Assembly (NCBI GenBank): GCA_963778895.1
Contig: CAVZVZ010000005.1
Span: forward strand, 2,108,001-2,172,000
Source of the DNA: CAVZVZ01 sp963778895
Lineage (GTDB): Bacteria; Actinomycetota; Acidimicrobiia; Acidimicrobiales; Acidimicrobilacustridaceae
Length of the DNA: 64,000 bases
Direction of reading: 5' to 3'
The notes under the pieces were generated by a model, which was given only the letters and a program-made list of their open reading frames with translations, ran no database searches and was not told the DNA's origin. Shown here piece by piece: positions 26,906 through 36,089 of the stretch. A program made the translations under genes and the position numbers. Each line of letters begins with the position of its first letter. The first letter of the stretch is position 1.

Positions 26906-27669
26906 GCAACCGACCGAAGAAGAAGGTATCCGCATCGCGGGTCGCGGCAGCTCGAGGCGAAGCGCGTCGATCCCGGACGCTGTGGATCGTGATCGGGGTG
27001 GTCGTCGTGGTGATGGTGGCGGCGATCGTCGCCATCGCGGCCTCGGGGAGCAAGAACGAGGCGGCGGGTGGTGGTGCATCGCCGTCGGGTGGCACGGTCG
27101 TCCCCTCAGGCGACCTCAACTTCGGCTCGGTCGACGTCAGCGGCACGCCGCTGCCGAAGGGATCCACGACGGCGTCGGCGACTGACACCGCGGTCGGACA
27201 GACCATCCCGACGCTGACCGGCCAACAGTTCGACAGCTCAGCGATCGCGATCGCGCCAGGTGGCAAGCCGAAGGTCATCATGTTCGTGGCTCATTGGTGC
27301 CCGCACTGCCAGGCCGAGGTACCTCGCGTCCAACAGTGGCTCGATGCCAGCGGTATGCCATCGGACGTCGACCTGTACGCCGTCGCAACGGGAACCAGCG
27401 CGTCGCGTCCGAACTATCCGCCGGGTAAGTGGTTGCGGAGCAAGGGCTGGTCGGTGCCGACGATGGTCGATGACCAGGAGTTCAGCGCAGCCACCGCGTA
27501 CGGACTGTCGTCCTATCCGTTCTTCGTCGTCGTGGACAGTTCCGGCAAGGTCGTGTTCCGTACCAGTGGCGAGCTGACCGAAGATCAGTGGAACGCTCTG
27601 CTCGAGGCGGCTCGTACGGGCAGCGCGCCGGCGACGGCCACGGCCGGACAGTCCTCCCCGACGAGCTGA
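26902..27669 (+). CDS. Membrane-anchored thioredoxin-fold protein (CPHC), DsbA/TlpA-like
   Basis: 255 residues from GTG 26902. A basic N-terminus and one membrane helix (about 27-47) are followed by a Ser/Gly/Thr-rich spacer and a thioredoxin fold. The active site is C133-P-H-C136 in VAHWCPHCQAEV; the cis-Pro is in SSYPFFVVVD. CPHC is the DsbA-type site, consistent with an extracytoplasmic oxidant partnered with the overlapping dsbB. The long low-complexity linker would place the domain outside the membrane. Confidence 0.9.
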   Translation: MSNRPKKKVSASRVAAARGEARRSRTLWIVIGVVVVVMVAAIVAIAASGSKNEAAGGGASPSGGTVVPSGDLNFGSVDVSGTPLPKGSTTASATDTAVGQTIPTLTGQQFDSSAIAIAPGGKPKVIMFVAHWCPHCQAEVPRVQQWLDASGMPSDVDLYAVATGTSASRPNYPPGKWLRSKGWSVPTMVDDQEFSAATAYGLSSYPFFVVVDSSGKVVFRTSGELTEDQWNALLEAARTGSAPATATAGQSSPTS

Positions 27670-27713
27670 CCGCGCCCTCACCAGGTGCGAGGAGTCACTA
27701 CGCTCCCGCGCGC

Positions 27714-28448
27714 ATGGAACGTTTCGCAGGCAAGGTGGTGCTGGTCACGGGGTCGTCGAGCGGGATCGGCGAGGCGGCCATCCGCCAGTTCGCGGCCGAG
27801 GGCGCACGGACGATCGTCAACTCCTCGCGCTCGGTCGACGAGGGCGAGGCCGTGGCGGCATCGCTGCCGGCCGCGTCGTACATCCAAGCCGACGTCGCCG
27901 ACGAATTGGATTGTGCGCGCCTCATCGAAGGGATCATCGAGCGCTACGGCCAGCTCGACGTGCTCGTGAACAACGCCGGCACGACGCAGGTGATCCCGCA
28001 TCACGACCTCGAGGCCGCTTCGCCGGATGTGTTCCGCCGCATCTTCGAGGTGAACGTGTTCGGTACGTGGGCGTTGACTCGGCTCGCCATGCCCGCGCTT
28101 CGGGCCGACGGAGGAGGCTCGGTCGTCAACGTCACGTCGGTAGCGGGTGTGCGACCGACCGGTAGCTCGATCCCGTACGCGATGTCGAAGGCGGCGCTGA
28201 ACCACATGACCGCGCTGCTGGCGAACGTGGTCGGCCCCGATGTGCGGGTGAACGCGGTCGCGCCCGGCCTCGTTCGCACGCCGTGGACCGAGGACTGGGG
28301 CGTGCTCCACGACGCCATGAAGACGCAGAACCCTCTCGGGCGGTCGGCGGAGCCCGACGACATCGCCCAGGTGATCCTGGACGTCGCCGGCGCTGACTAC
28401 TTGAACGGTCAGGTCGTCGTGGTCGACGGCGGATTGAGTCTGCGCTGA
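27714..28448 (+). CDS. Short-chain dehydrogenase/reductase (SDR)
   Basis: 244 residues from ATG 27714. TGSSSGIG, NNAG (VNNAGTTQ), VNVTSVAG with the catalytic Ser, YAMSK, and a C-terminal GQVVVVDGG form a complete classical SDR, FabG-like. The cofactor loop NSSRS suggests NADP preference. The substrate is unknown. It is a few bases upstream of the first SGNH gene on the same strand. Confidence 0.88.
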   Translation: MERFAGKVVLVTGSSSGIGEAAIRQFAAEGARTIVNSSRSVDEGEAVAASLPAASYIQADVADELDCARLIEGIIERYGQLDVLVNNAGTTQVIPHHDLEAASPDVFRRIFEVNVFGTWALTRLAMPALRADGGGSVVNVTSVAGVRPTGSSIPYAMSKAALNHMTALLANVVGPDVRVNAVAPGLVRTPWTEDWGVLHDAMKTQNPLGRSAEPDDIAQVILDVAGADYLNGQVVVVDGGLSLR

Positions 28449-28451
28449 CCG

Positions 28452-30071
28452 ATGACCCGCGACGGCGTGTTCCTGCGGATGATGCTCGGCGTGTTACTGC
28501 TGGCCGTTTCGATCGTGGTCGGCACGCTTCCGGCCCGGTCGGATCCGGCCGTTCCCTACGACGGCCCGTCGTGGATGTCGCGCGTCGCGCTTGCCGGTGA
28601 CTCGTTCACGTATATGGCCGGTGACGTCTTCAAAGCCGAGATGCAGAAGGAATGGTGGCGCACGGCGTCGTCTTCGTTCGGGGGCGTACGAACCGAGACG
28701 ATGCGCGACACCATTCGCCAGCTCGCATCGGATCGGCCCGACGCCTTCATCGTGGAGCTCGGCGGCAACGACGTGCTCCCACTGTTGAACGGTGAGTACG
28801 ACTTCGCCTTCGAGCAGAGCCAGATTTCAGGCATTCTCGACGACATCGCCGCGGCAGGCGTGCCGTGTGTCGTCTGGGCCGGGCCGAATGGGCACTTCGA
28901 CGACGGCGGGCCGGTCGACACGTGGACGAAGAAGATCAACGACGAGATCCGCGGCCAGCTGGTGCAGCGAGGTGATGGAGTGTTCGCGGACTGGACGCCG
29001 ATCGCCGACGCTCACCCCGAGTACCTGTTGCCCTTCGACAAGCACCTGACGGAGGACGGAAAGCACGCATACGGCCAGATGCTCACCGAAAGTCTCCGCA
29101 ACTGTTCGCGCAATCCCCGCGGGAGTCTCGATGAGGTGTCCGGCGGCATCGGCGTGCGCGTGAGCGGATGGACGTTCGATCCGGACACGAGCGGACCGAA
29201 CGATGCGCATGTCTACATCGACGGACAATTCGCCGGCGCCATCACCGCCGATCGGTCTCGTCCGGACGTGGCGGGGGCGTACCCGTTCGTAGGAACGCAC
29301 CACGGTTTCGACGGGTCGTTCGCGGTCGGGGCGGGGCGCCACGACGTGTGCGTGTTCGCGATCAATGTGGCCTACGGGCTCACCAATCCCGTCCTCGGGT
29401 GTCAAAGCGTCGAGATCTCGGGAGCGCCCATCGGCTCCATCGATCAAGTCTCGGGCTCGCTGTCGTCCGCGACCATCAGCGGATGGGCGATCGACGCGGA
29501 CACCGTGAATCCCGTCGAGATCGCCGTGTACGTGGACGGCGCGTTCCAGTCGGCGGTGGCCGGCGACCTATCGCGTCCCGATGTAGGCACCGCGTTCCCG
29601 TACGGCGACGCGCACGGCTTCGAGGTGACGGTCCCGGGACTGAAGGCGGGACCGCACCAGCTCTGTGCCTTCGCCGTCAACGTGCCCGCGACGGCGGGCT
29701 CCAACTCCCTGCTCGGCTGTCGTACCGCGGCGGTCAGTCTTGGCCCGAGTCCGATCGGCGCACTCGACGCGGTGTCCGGCACAAGCGGTTCGCTCCACCT
29801 GCTCGGCTGGGCGGCCGACCCGGACACGTCGGCGCCGATCGTCGTGCACGTCTACGTGGATGGATCATTCGTGAAGGCGGCGCCCGCTGACGGTCAACGT
29901 CCCGACGTCGCGGCCGCACTGCCCGCGCTCGGTGCCCAACACGGATATGACGTGGCGGTCGCGATGCCTTCGATCGGCACGCACGACATCTGCGTGTACG
30001 GGATCAACGCGGCGGGCACCCCCGGCGACAACGACTTGCTCGCCTGTCGGAAGGTCTCGATCTCGTCATGA
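28452..30071 (+). CDS. Secreted SGNH-hydrolase-like protein with three C-terminal repeats
   Basis: 539 residues. A signal peptide ends near residue 30. An SGNH domain follows: Ser51 in ALAGDSFTY, VELGGNDV (Asn106 of the oxyanion motif) and FDKHLTEDG with His198. The Asp normally three residues before the His is Phe here, with an Asp two residues before it. Residues ~223-323, 327-429 and 435-538 are three repeats of one ~103-residue beta-rich module (SGW.FDPDT, HVYIDG, RPDV..AYP, C.FA.NV, LGC). The enzyme substrate is probably an extracellular ester or glycan acyl group. The stop overlaps the next gene (ATGA). Confidence 0.8.
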   Translation: MTRDGVFLRMMLGVLLLAVSIVVGTLPARSDPAVPYDGPSWMSRVALAGDSFTYMAGDVFKAEMQKEWWRTASSSFGGVRTETMRDTIRQLASDRPDAFIVELGGNDVLPLLNGEYDFAFEQSQISGILDDIAAAGVPCVVWAGPNGHFDDGGPVDTWTKKINDEIRGQLVQRGDGVFADWTPIADAHPEYLLPFDKHLTEDGKHAYGQMLTESLRNCSRNPRGSLDEVSGGIGVRVSGWTFDPDTSGPNDAHVYIDGQFAGAITADRSRPDVAGAYPFVGTHHGFDGSFAVGAGRHDVCVFAINVAYGLTNPVLGCQSVEISGAPIGSIDQVSGSLSSATISGWAIDADTVNPVEIAVYVDGAFQSAVAGDLSRPDVGTAFPYGDAHGFEVTVPGLKAGPHQLCAFAVNVPATAGSNSLLGCRTAAVSLGPSPIGALDAVSGTSGSLHLLGWAADPDTSAPIVVHVYVDGSFVKAAPADGQRPDVAAALPALGAQHGYDVAVAMPSIGTHDICVYGINAAGTPGDNDLLACRKVSISS

Positions 30072-31380
30072 CGCGGTGTCGTTCGATCATGCGTGGCGCG
30101 CTCGCGCTGGTGGTGGTCGCGCTCCTCGCCATTCCGCTCGGAGCGACACGCGCCGATGCCGCCGCGCCGGTGCCCTACGAGGGCCCGTCCTGGATGGCGC
30201 GCCTCGCGATGGTCGGCGACAGCCAGACATGGACGTCGGCCGACACGTTCAAGCCCGCCTTGCAAGCGGACTGGTGGCGGCCGGCGATCTTCTCCTTCCC
30301 CGGAGTACGTACCGAGACCATGCGCGATCAGGTGCGGTCGATGGCCGCGGACCGTCCCGATGCCTTCGTCGTGGAGCTCGGCGGCATGGACACCCTCGAC
30401 ATCATCTCGGGCGCGCGGTCGTGGGCCTTCGAGCAGGCGCAGATCGACGGAACGATCGCCGACATCCAGGGTGCGGGCGTGCCGTGTGTGGTGTGGGTCG
30501 GGCCGAACCAGCACTTCGACGGCGGCCCGATCGACGCGTGGAGCACCGCGATCAACGACGAGATCCGGTATCGGTTGGCCGTACGAGGTGCAGGCGTCTT
30601 CGCCGACTGGACCACCGTGGCGGCGGGTCATCCCGAGTACTTCGTGGCGGACGGATCGCACATGACCGACGCAGGCAAGCAGGTGTACGTCGCCATGATC
30701 AAGGACAGCTTGCGGAACTGCACGCGCAACCCGCACGGGAACCTCGACGTTGTCACGGGTGGTATCGGAGCGCGGGTGCAGGGGTGGTCGTACGACCCGG
30801 ATACGAATGCTTCGATTCCGGTGCACGTGTACGTGGACGGCGCGTTCAAAGGCGTGTCTGGACGCGAACACCTCGCGGCCCGACGTGGCCGCGGTCTTCC
30901 CTGGGGTGAGCGCGAATCACGGCTTCGATGGGTCGTTCGCGGTCGGAGCGGGGACGCATCAGGTGTGTGCGTTCGGTATCAACGTCGGTCCGTACGGATT
31001 CACCAATCCCTTGCTCGGCTGTCGTTCGGTGACGATCGACGGATCGCCAACGGGGTACGTGGACTCGGTAACGGGTCCATCCGGTTCGGTTCGAGCGCGG
31101 GGCTGGGCGATGGACGCCGATGTGACGTCGGCCATCGACGTGCACGTGTATGTCGACGGGGTGTTCCGCACGGCAGTCACCGCCAACGCGAAGCCGCCCG
31201 GATCTGGCCGCGGCCTTCCCTGCCTACGGCGGGGGTCACGGCTACGACGTCACGGTCGGTGGAGTGGGTTCCGGCAGCCATCAGGTGTGCGTGTACGGCA
31301 TCAACAACGTGTACACCGCAGGTCAGAACCGCCTGCTCGGCTGTCGCGTCGGTCACGGTCTCCTGACCTCGCCTGCGTGA
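30068..31380 (+). CDS. Paralogous secreted SGNH-like protein with two repeats, frameshifted at ~30860 and ~31200
   Basis: It starts with ATG overlapping the previous stop. Signal peptide, then SGNH residues Ser52 (MVGDSQTW) and DGSHMTDAG with intact Asp and His, but VELGGMDTL has Met where the oxyanion Asn is expected. Two of the same repeats follow in three frames (SGW-type YDPDTN, FTNPLLGCRS; MDADVTS and RPDLAAAFPAYG). A third indel near 31345 would allow the usual LLGCRSVTVS ending at 31366. The N-terminal halves of the two proteins are clearly paralogous. Disruption may be sequencing error. Confidence 0.72.
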
Positions 31381-31501
31381 AGAATCTGCGGCAGACGGTT
31401 GCGGGCCAGGTGCGGATACTCGGCCCATGGGACAAGACCGTGTTCGCGATATCCATCGATCGGTAGAGGTTCCCAGGCCGGGCGCCGTTCACACTCGGCC
31501 C

Positions 31502-33553
31502 ATGCGCCTGCCGTCTCGATCTCGACCCGCCGGTCTCGCGATTGGAGTCGTGCTCCTCGCGGCGATCCTGCTGTCGAGTGGATGCGACTGGACGCTCTCG
31601 CGCTACGGCCCAGGCCGAACCGGTGCCAATCCCACCGAGCATGTGGTGAGCGCCGCCAACGTGGGCATGTTGACCAAGCGTTGGAGTCAGGCGATCTCGG
31701 GCAGTGGGTTCGTGATTGCCGGGGGGATGGCCTACGTCGTCGTTCCCGGCGGCGTCGTCGCCGTCGATGCTGTCAACGGGTCCGCGACATGGGCGCGATC
31801 ACACCTGGGCGGTTCGTGGGTCGCCTTCGGAGCCAACTCGGTCTTCACGAACTCCGAGGACGGAGAGCAGATCCTCGCGTTGAACCCCGCCGACGGCTCG
31901 ACGCGTCTCGCGGTTGCGGTCCACGGCGCCTACAGCGAGCCGACCATCGCCGATGGGGTGGTCTACGTCACCGATCAGGCGGACCCGGCCCAACTGCACG
32001 CGATCGACGCGACCACGGGGGCAACTCGCTGGACGCGAGGCAGCACCGGTCACGGGTTCACGGGGACAGCCGTGGTCGAGAACGGTGTGGTGTTCGTGAA
32101 CGGCCAGGACGGCAAGGTCCACGCGCTGGACGCTGGGTCCGGGGCTCCGCGGTGGACCGCGGCTGCGGCGGCGTCGTCCCTCGCGGTCGCGGACGGGACC
32201 TTGTATCTGACCGGCGGTACGAGCGTGGTGGCCTTGAACGCGAGCGACGGCAGCATGCGATGGGCGAACACGACGCCGATCGTCGAGTCCCAGCCGGCGG
32301 TCGCCGATGGAAAGGTGGTCGTCGCAACCAGAGACGATCTTCGAGCGTTCGATGTCGCGACCGGCGCCCTGGCTTGGTCCGCACCGCTGCCGAACCGGTT
32401 CGGCCCGTCGCCCGTCATCGCGAATCACGTGGCGTATGCGATAGACGACGGCTGTGGCATCCACGCGCTCGACGTCTCGAGTGGGGATGACCTCTGGCAG
32501 TCGGTGAACTGTGAAGGTCCGGCGCTTGCCGTCGCCAACGGGGTCCTCTACTCGCTCGGCGGCACGCTCGACGCGTTCAGCCTGCCGAGCCCTTCCGCCC
32601 TACTGGTGGTGTCACCTTCGATGACGTCGAACTTCGGGACGCTGCGCATCGGCACGACGTCGCCGATCACCTGGTTCACCGTGTCGAACCAGGGGATGGC
32701 AGGGTCGAGCGCCATCTCAGCGTCCTTGCTCGGCCCGGGCTCGTCGCAGTTCCTCGTGTGGGATACCTGCTCGGGCGTGAGCCTTGCGCCGGGTGAGCAG
32801 TGCTACCTGGGTGTGACCTTCACACCGACGGTGGTGGGGCCCACGCACGTGAAGCTCCAGCTGACGGCGACCAACGGCGGTCGAGCTAGTGCGTTGCTGT
32901 CCGGTGTCGGCTTCCCGTTCACGGTAGGGCCCACATCGCTGAACTTCGGATCGATCATGATCGGGACGTCGAGCCCCACGCAGGCCGTCTCGATCACCAA
33001 CGTGGCCGCGACACCGGCCGCGCCTCTCGTCGCCCTCTCCGGTGAGGGGTTCGACATCGCCGACGATCACTGCAGCGGTGTCACCCTGGCCCCGGGCGTG
33101 TCCTGCACGCTCGGTGTCGTCTACACACCCACCCCCAACGCGAGCACCACCGGTACGGGCCACCTCCAGGTGGGACTGGCTGGTCTCGACGATCCGTACG
33201 GAGCCGGCATCGCAACGGTCGCTCTGTCAGGGATCGCGGTGCCCGGCCTGTCCGTCAGCGGACCGTCGAACTTCGGTACGGTGCCGATGGGCACATCGAA
33301 GTCGTTGCCATACGTCGTGACCAACATCGGCCCCACGTCGAGCGGAACTCTGTCCATGGTGATGTTCCAGTGGTACTACGTCGGCTACACGATCACGAGC
33401 GACACGTGCACGGGGACCGATGTTGCTCCCGGCGGGCACTGCACGGTCGTCGTGACGTTCTCGGGAACCGGGCCCGGAGCTGCGAACGCGGGGATCTTCG
33501 CGTCCGGCCCCAACTCGGGCACCAGCTGGCTCTGGTTGACGGCGACGGCGTGA
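31502..33553 (+). CDS. Putative lipoprotein: PQQ-like beta-propeller plus choice-of-anchor-type Ig-like repeats
   Basis: 683 residues from ATG 31502. A lipobox-like LLSSGC puts the mature Cys at 28. Residues ~40-375 are propeller blades with repeated GKVHALDAGSGAPRWT-type units (VVAVDAVNGSATWAR, LHAIDATTGATRWTR). Residues ~385-680 hold three ASPM/SPD-2/Hydin-like repeats (SNFGTLRIGTTSPITWFTVSN, LNFGSIMIGTSSPTQAVSITN, SNFGTVPMGTSKSLPYVVTN) each ending in a C...C pair. It is probably a surface-tethered binding protein. It follows the SGNH pair and may work with it, but this is only neighbourhood. Confidence 0.8.
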   Translation: MRLPSRSRPAGLAIGVVLLAAILLSSGCDWTLSRYGPGRTGANPTEHVVSAANVGMLTKRWSQAISGSGFVIAGGMAYVVVPGGVVAVDAVNGSATWARSHLGGSWVAFGANSVFTNSEDGEQILALNPADGSTRLAVAVHGAYSEPTIADGVVYVTDQADPAQLHAIDATTGATRWTRGSTGHGFTGTAVVENGVVFVNGQDGKVHALDAGSGAPRWTAAAAASSLAVADGTLYLTGGTSVVALNASDGSMRWANTTPIVESQPAVADGKVVVATRDDLRAFDVATGALAWSAPLPNRFGPSPVIANHVAYAIDDGCGIHALDVSSGDDLWQSVNCEGPALAVANGVLYSLGGTLDAFSLPSPSALLVVSPSMTSNFGTLRIGTTSPITWFTVSNQGMAGSSAISASLLGPGSSQFLVWDTCSGVSLAPGEQCYLGVTFTPTVVGPTHVKLQLTATNGGRASALLSGVGFPFTVGPTSLNFGSIMIGTSSPTQAVSITNVAATPAAPLVALSGEGFDIADDHCSGVTLAPGVSCTLGVVYTPTPNASTTGTGHLQVGLAGLDDPYGAGIATVALSGIAVPGLSVSGPSNFGTVPMGTSKSLPYVVTNIGPTSSGTLSMVMFQWYYVGYTITSDTCTGTDVAPGGHCTVVVTFSGTGPGAANAGIFASGPNSGTSWLWLTATA

Positions 33554-33556
33554 TCG

Positions 33557-33632
33557 TGGTGGGCCGCCTGGGTCTCGAACCCAGCACCTTGGGATTAAAA
33601 GTCCCCTGCTCTACCCGATGAGCTAGCGGCCC
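33557..33632 (-). tRNA. tRNA-Lys (anticodon UUU)
   Basis: A 76-nt cloverleaf on the minus strand starts GGGCCGC and ends GCGGCCCA plus an encoded CCA. The anticodon loop CTTTTAA gives UUU. The D-arm GCTCATCGGGTAGAGC and T-arm GGGTTCGAGACCC are canonical. It lies 3 bases after the lipoprotein stop. Confidence 0.96.
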
Positions 33633-34044
33633 CGGGTGAACACTAACGCCGCGGCGTCCGCCCGCGTTTCTAACGTGCGTCACCAGCGCACCAAAACGGT
33701 GCACTGACGACACATCCAGGCGGTCAGCGGTGACGCGGGGGTCACCACCGCCGTCGTCACGTCTGCGGTCGACGTCGATGTGTCGTCGACCGTCGGTGTC
33801 GGCGTTGAAGGTGGTGCACGGCGAGCGTGCGCGGTGCGCCGCAAGCCGTCGCCGTCAAGATCTCAGCGTCGTCACGGACCGACAGCGGCAAGCGGTGTCG
33901 AGCACGGCGCATAAGGCGACTCAGGCTAGCGGGGCTGCTTGATCCGGTCCTCGTTCGACTCACGACGCGCGACGCCCCCGACGCCTCACCCGGGGGGCAC
34001 GGGGAGCGACGGGGGCGTTGGCGCGGGAGCGGTTCCCGGTTGGG
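33633..34044. other. Intergenic stretch with one hairpin, no gene seen
   Basis: About 410 bases between the tRNA and the secreted-protein gene. The only structure is an inverted repeat ACGCCCCCG (33972-33980) and CGGGGGCGT (34010-34018), placed to end the minus-strand gene at 34045. Short ORFs here have no recognisable motif or start context. Confidence 0.5.
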
Positions 34045-34626
34045 TCAGTGGGCCCCAGGTGGGCCACCGGCAGGCGCCTGACCGTTCACCATCGCGGTGA
34101 TACGAGCCGTGGCGTCAGCCAACTTCTGGTCCGCTTCGGCCTGGGTGTGCTCGCCGCTGGCGACTTCCGCGTTCAGATGGGTCTGCAGGTCGGCGACCAT
34201 CGTGTCGATCACCGTCTGCACGTCGACGCCCTTGCTCTGGGCGATGTCAGCAATGGTGCTGCCGCTGTCGAGCGACTGATGAAGCTCGTCGGCCGAGATG
34301 CCGAGGGCGCTGGCCGCGGCGTCCAGTCCGGGCCCACCATGTCCGTCATGACCGCGGCCATCGGCCGGCCGGGCGGCTTCGAGCGCACTGATCACCGCAT
34401 CGGCCTGGGCCTGGGTGATCGTGCCGTTGTCGATCAAGGGTTGCAGGGTCTCGAGCATGGGGTTCGCGTGGTCGGTGGCTGCGTTCGGAGTTGCCGGCTG
34501 TTGCGTGGTCGACGCCGTGGTGTCCTGTGCGGACGAGATCGCAGGTACGCCGAGTGCGACTCCGCCAAGGCCTCCTACGGCCAAACCGGCAATCAATCCG
34601 GCCGCGGCCAGTCGTTTGGTCTTCAT
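34045..34626 (-). CDS. Secreted helical protein of unknown function
   Basis: 193 residues. A signal peptide with cleavage near SSA-Q (residue 33), then short helical modules: ..LIDNGTITQAQADAVISALEAA, ALGISADELHQSLDSGSTIADIAQ and SGEHTQAEADQKLADA. This pattern is shared with small secreted actinobacterial proteins often found beside MprAB-like two-component systems. No enzyme motif is seen. It is on the same strand as the kinase and regulator just upstream (107-base gap after the kinase stop) and may be their target or a co-operon member. Confidence 0.75.
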   Translation of the reverse strand: MKTKRLAAAGLIAGLAVGGLGGVALGVPAISSAQDTTASTTQQPATPNAATDHANPMLETLQPLIDNGTITQAQADAVISALEAARPADGRGHDGHGGPGLDAAASALGISADELHQSLDSGSTIADIAQSKGVDVQTVIDTMVADLQTHLNAEVASGEHTQAEADQKLADATARITAMVNGQAPAGGPPGAH

Positions 34627-34733
34627 CGTGGTTCCTTCCGTGCTGTTCGGGTCCTCATTGGGGCCATCTTGAACACCGGGGGTTAGAGCAATCTGGCTCG
34701 AACCTGAGAAGGCGGTTGGAGTCCGGAGTTCGA

Positions 34734-36089
34734 TCAGACGACCGGCAGGACGAACCCGAGAACCGCACCGCCGCCGTCGCGGTTCTCGGCGAACACCGTG
34801 CCGCCGTTCGCCTCCGCCGCATCCCGCACGATGGCCAGCCCCAAACCGGATCCCGGCCTGTTCCGCGCGCTCGTAGCTCGGAAGAACCGGTCGAAGACAT
34901 GGTCGAGGTCGGCCGGGTCGATGCCCGGTCCCCGATCGGCGACTTCGACACGGCCAGCGCGGACCGTGACGTCGATCGGACCCTCGGGCGCGAACTTCGT
35001 CGCATTGTCGATCAGGTTGCTCACGGCGCGATCGATCGAGCTCGGGCGGGCCACCACAGGAGATTCATCGGCGACGACCCTGATGTCGCGACCGGTGCGC
35101 CGTTGCGCTCGGATCACCGCGCGGCGAACGGTGTCGCCCAGATCGAGGTCGGTCATCGACTCTTCGTCGCGGCGATCGGTTGCCAGCTCCACGAGCTCGT
35201 TCACGAGATCGGTCAGCTCGTGCGCTTCGTCGTCGATGTGGTCGAGCACTCGCGCCGTGGTTTGCGGTGGTAGGTCGTCGTGGAGACGCAGCACCGAGAT
35301 GTTCGTGCGCAGACTCGTCAGCGGCGTCCGCAGCTCGTGACCTGCGTCCTGTACAAGTCGTTGTTGGGCGTCGCGCGACGTCGCCAGGGCGTTGAGCATC
35401 TTGGTGAACGCAGTGCCCAATCGTCCCGCTTCGTCGGTACCGTCCACGGGCACGTCGACGTCGAGCGCACCGGTCTCGGCGACGCGTTCCGCGGTGGCTG
35501 TGAGCTGACGCAGGCGCCGCGTCGCTTGCCTCGCGATGAACCAACCTGCGGCAGCAGCGGCAGCAATGACGGCCAGCGTGATCACGATCGTCAGCGTGCG
35601 CAAGGACGACAGGAGGCGCTCCGTCTCGCTCAGACTGCGCGCGACCTGCACGGCGCCCTGCGACGGCCCGAGGGATGTGGTCAACACGCGGTACTCGCCG
35701 CCATCAGTGTCGACGTCGCGCCGGTACTCCGGGAGCGATCCCGCGGCCACCTGCTTGTCGCGCTCGTCGACGGGAAGATCCAGTGTGGCGGGGGCGGAGG
35801 TCACGACCCCGGCGGGGTCGATGTATTGCACCAGGATCTGTTCGAAGCTCGATGGGCGCACGCCGGGGCCACCGTGCGGTGGTTCACCCGGATAGCGATT
35901 GCCGCTCGCCGCGGGGCGATCATTGTCGGGGTCCTGTCCGGACACGTCGCGGGCGGCGTCGTCCAGGGAGCGGTCTACTTCGTTCTCGAGCCGATGCGAG
36001 ATGCCGACATAGCTGAGCACGCCGATGGTCAACGTGGCCGCCGCGGTCAGCGAGACCAGGGCCAGCACGAGCTTGAGGCGGAGGCTCAT
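34734..36089 (-). CDS. Sensor histidine kinase (MprB-like)
   Basis: 451 residues. Two membrane helices (about 8-30 and 165-183) flank an extracytoplasmic sensor of ~130 residues; a HAMP linker follows. The phospho-acceptor is H251 in QDAGHELRTPLTSLR, then the N box DNATKFAPEG, G1 DRGPGI and G2 GSGLGLAIV. It fits the MprB/EnvZ-like family that senses envelope stress. Its ATG overlaps the stop of the response-regulator gene (ATGA), so the pair is coupled. Confidence 0.9.
   Translation of the reverse strand: MSLRLKLVLALVSLTAAATLTIGVLSYVGISHRLENEVDRSLDDAARDVSGQDPDNDRPAASGNRYPGEPPHGGPGVRPSSFEQILVQYIDPAGVVTSAPATLDLPVDERDKQVAAGSLPEYRRDVDTDGGEYRVLTTSLGPSQGAVQVARSLSETERLLSSLRTLTIVITLAVIAAAAAAGWFIARQATRRLRQLTATAERVAETGALDVDVPVDGTDEAGRLGTAFTKMLNALATSRDAQQRLVQDAGHELRTPLTSLRTNISVLRLHDDLPPQTTARVLDHIDDEAHELTDLVNELVELATDRRDEESMTDLDLGDTVRRAVIRAQRRTGRDIRVVADESPVVARPSSIDRAVSNLIDNATKFAPEGPIDVTVRAGRVEVADRGPGIDPADLDHVFDRFFRATSARNRPGSGLGLAIVRDAAEANGGTVFAENRDGGGAVLGFVLPVV

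Noticed and set aside
33730..33942. Small plus-strand ORF after tRNA-Lys
   Set aside because: No convincing start signal or recognised motif; more likely non-coding.
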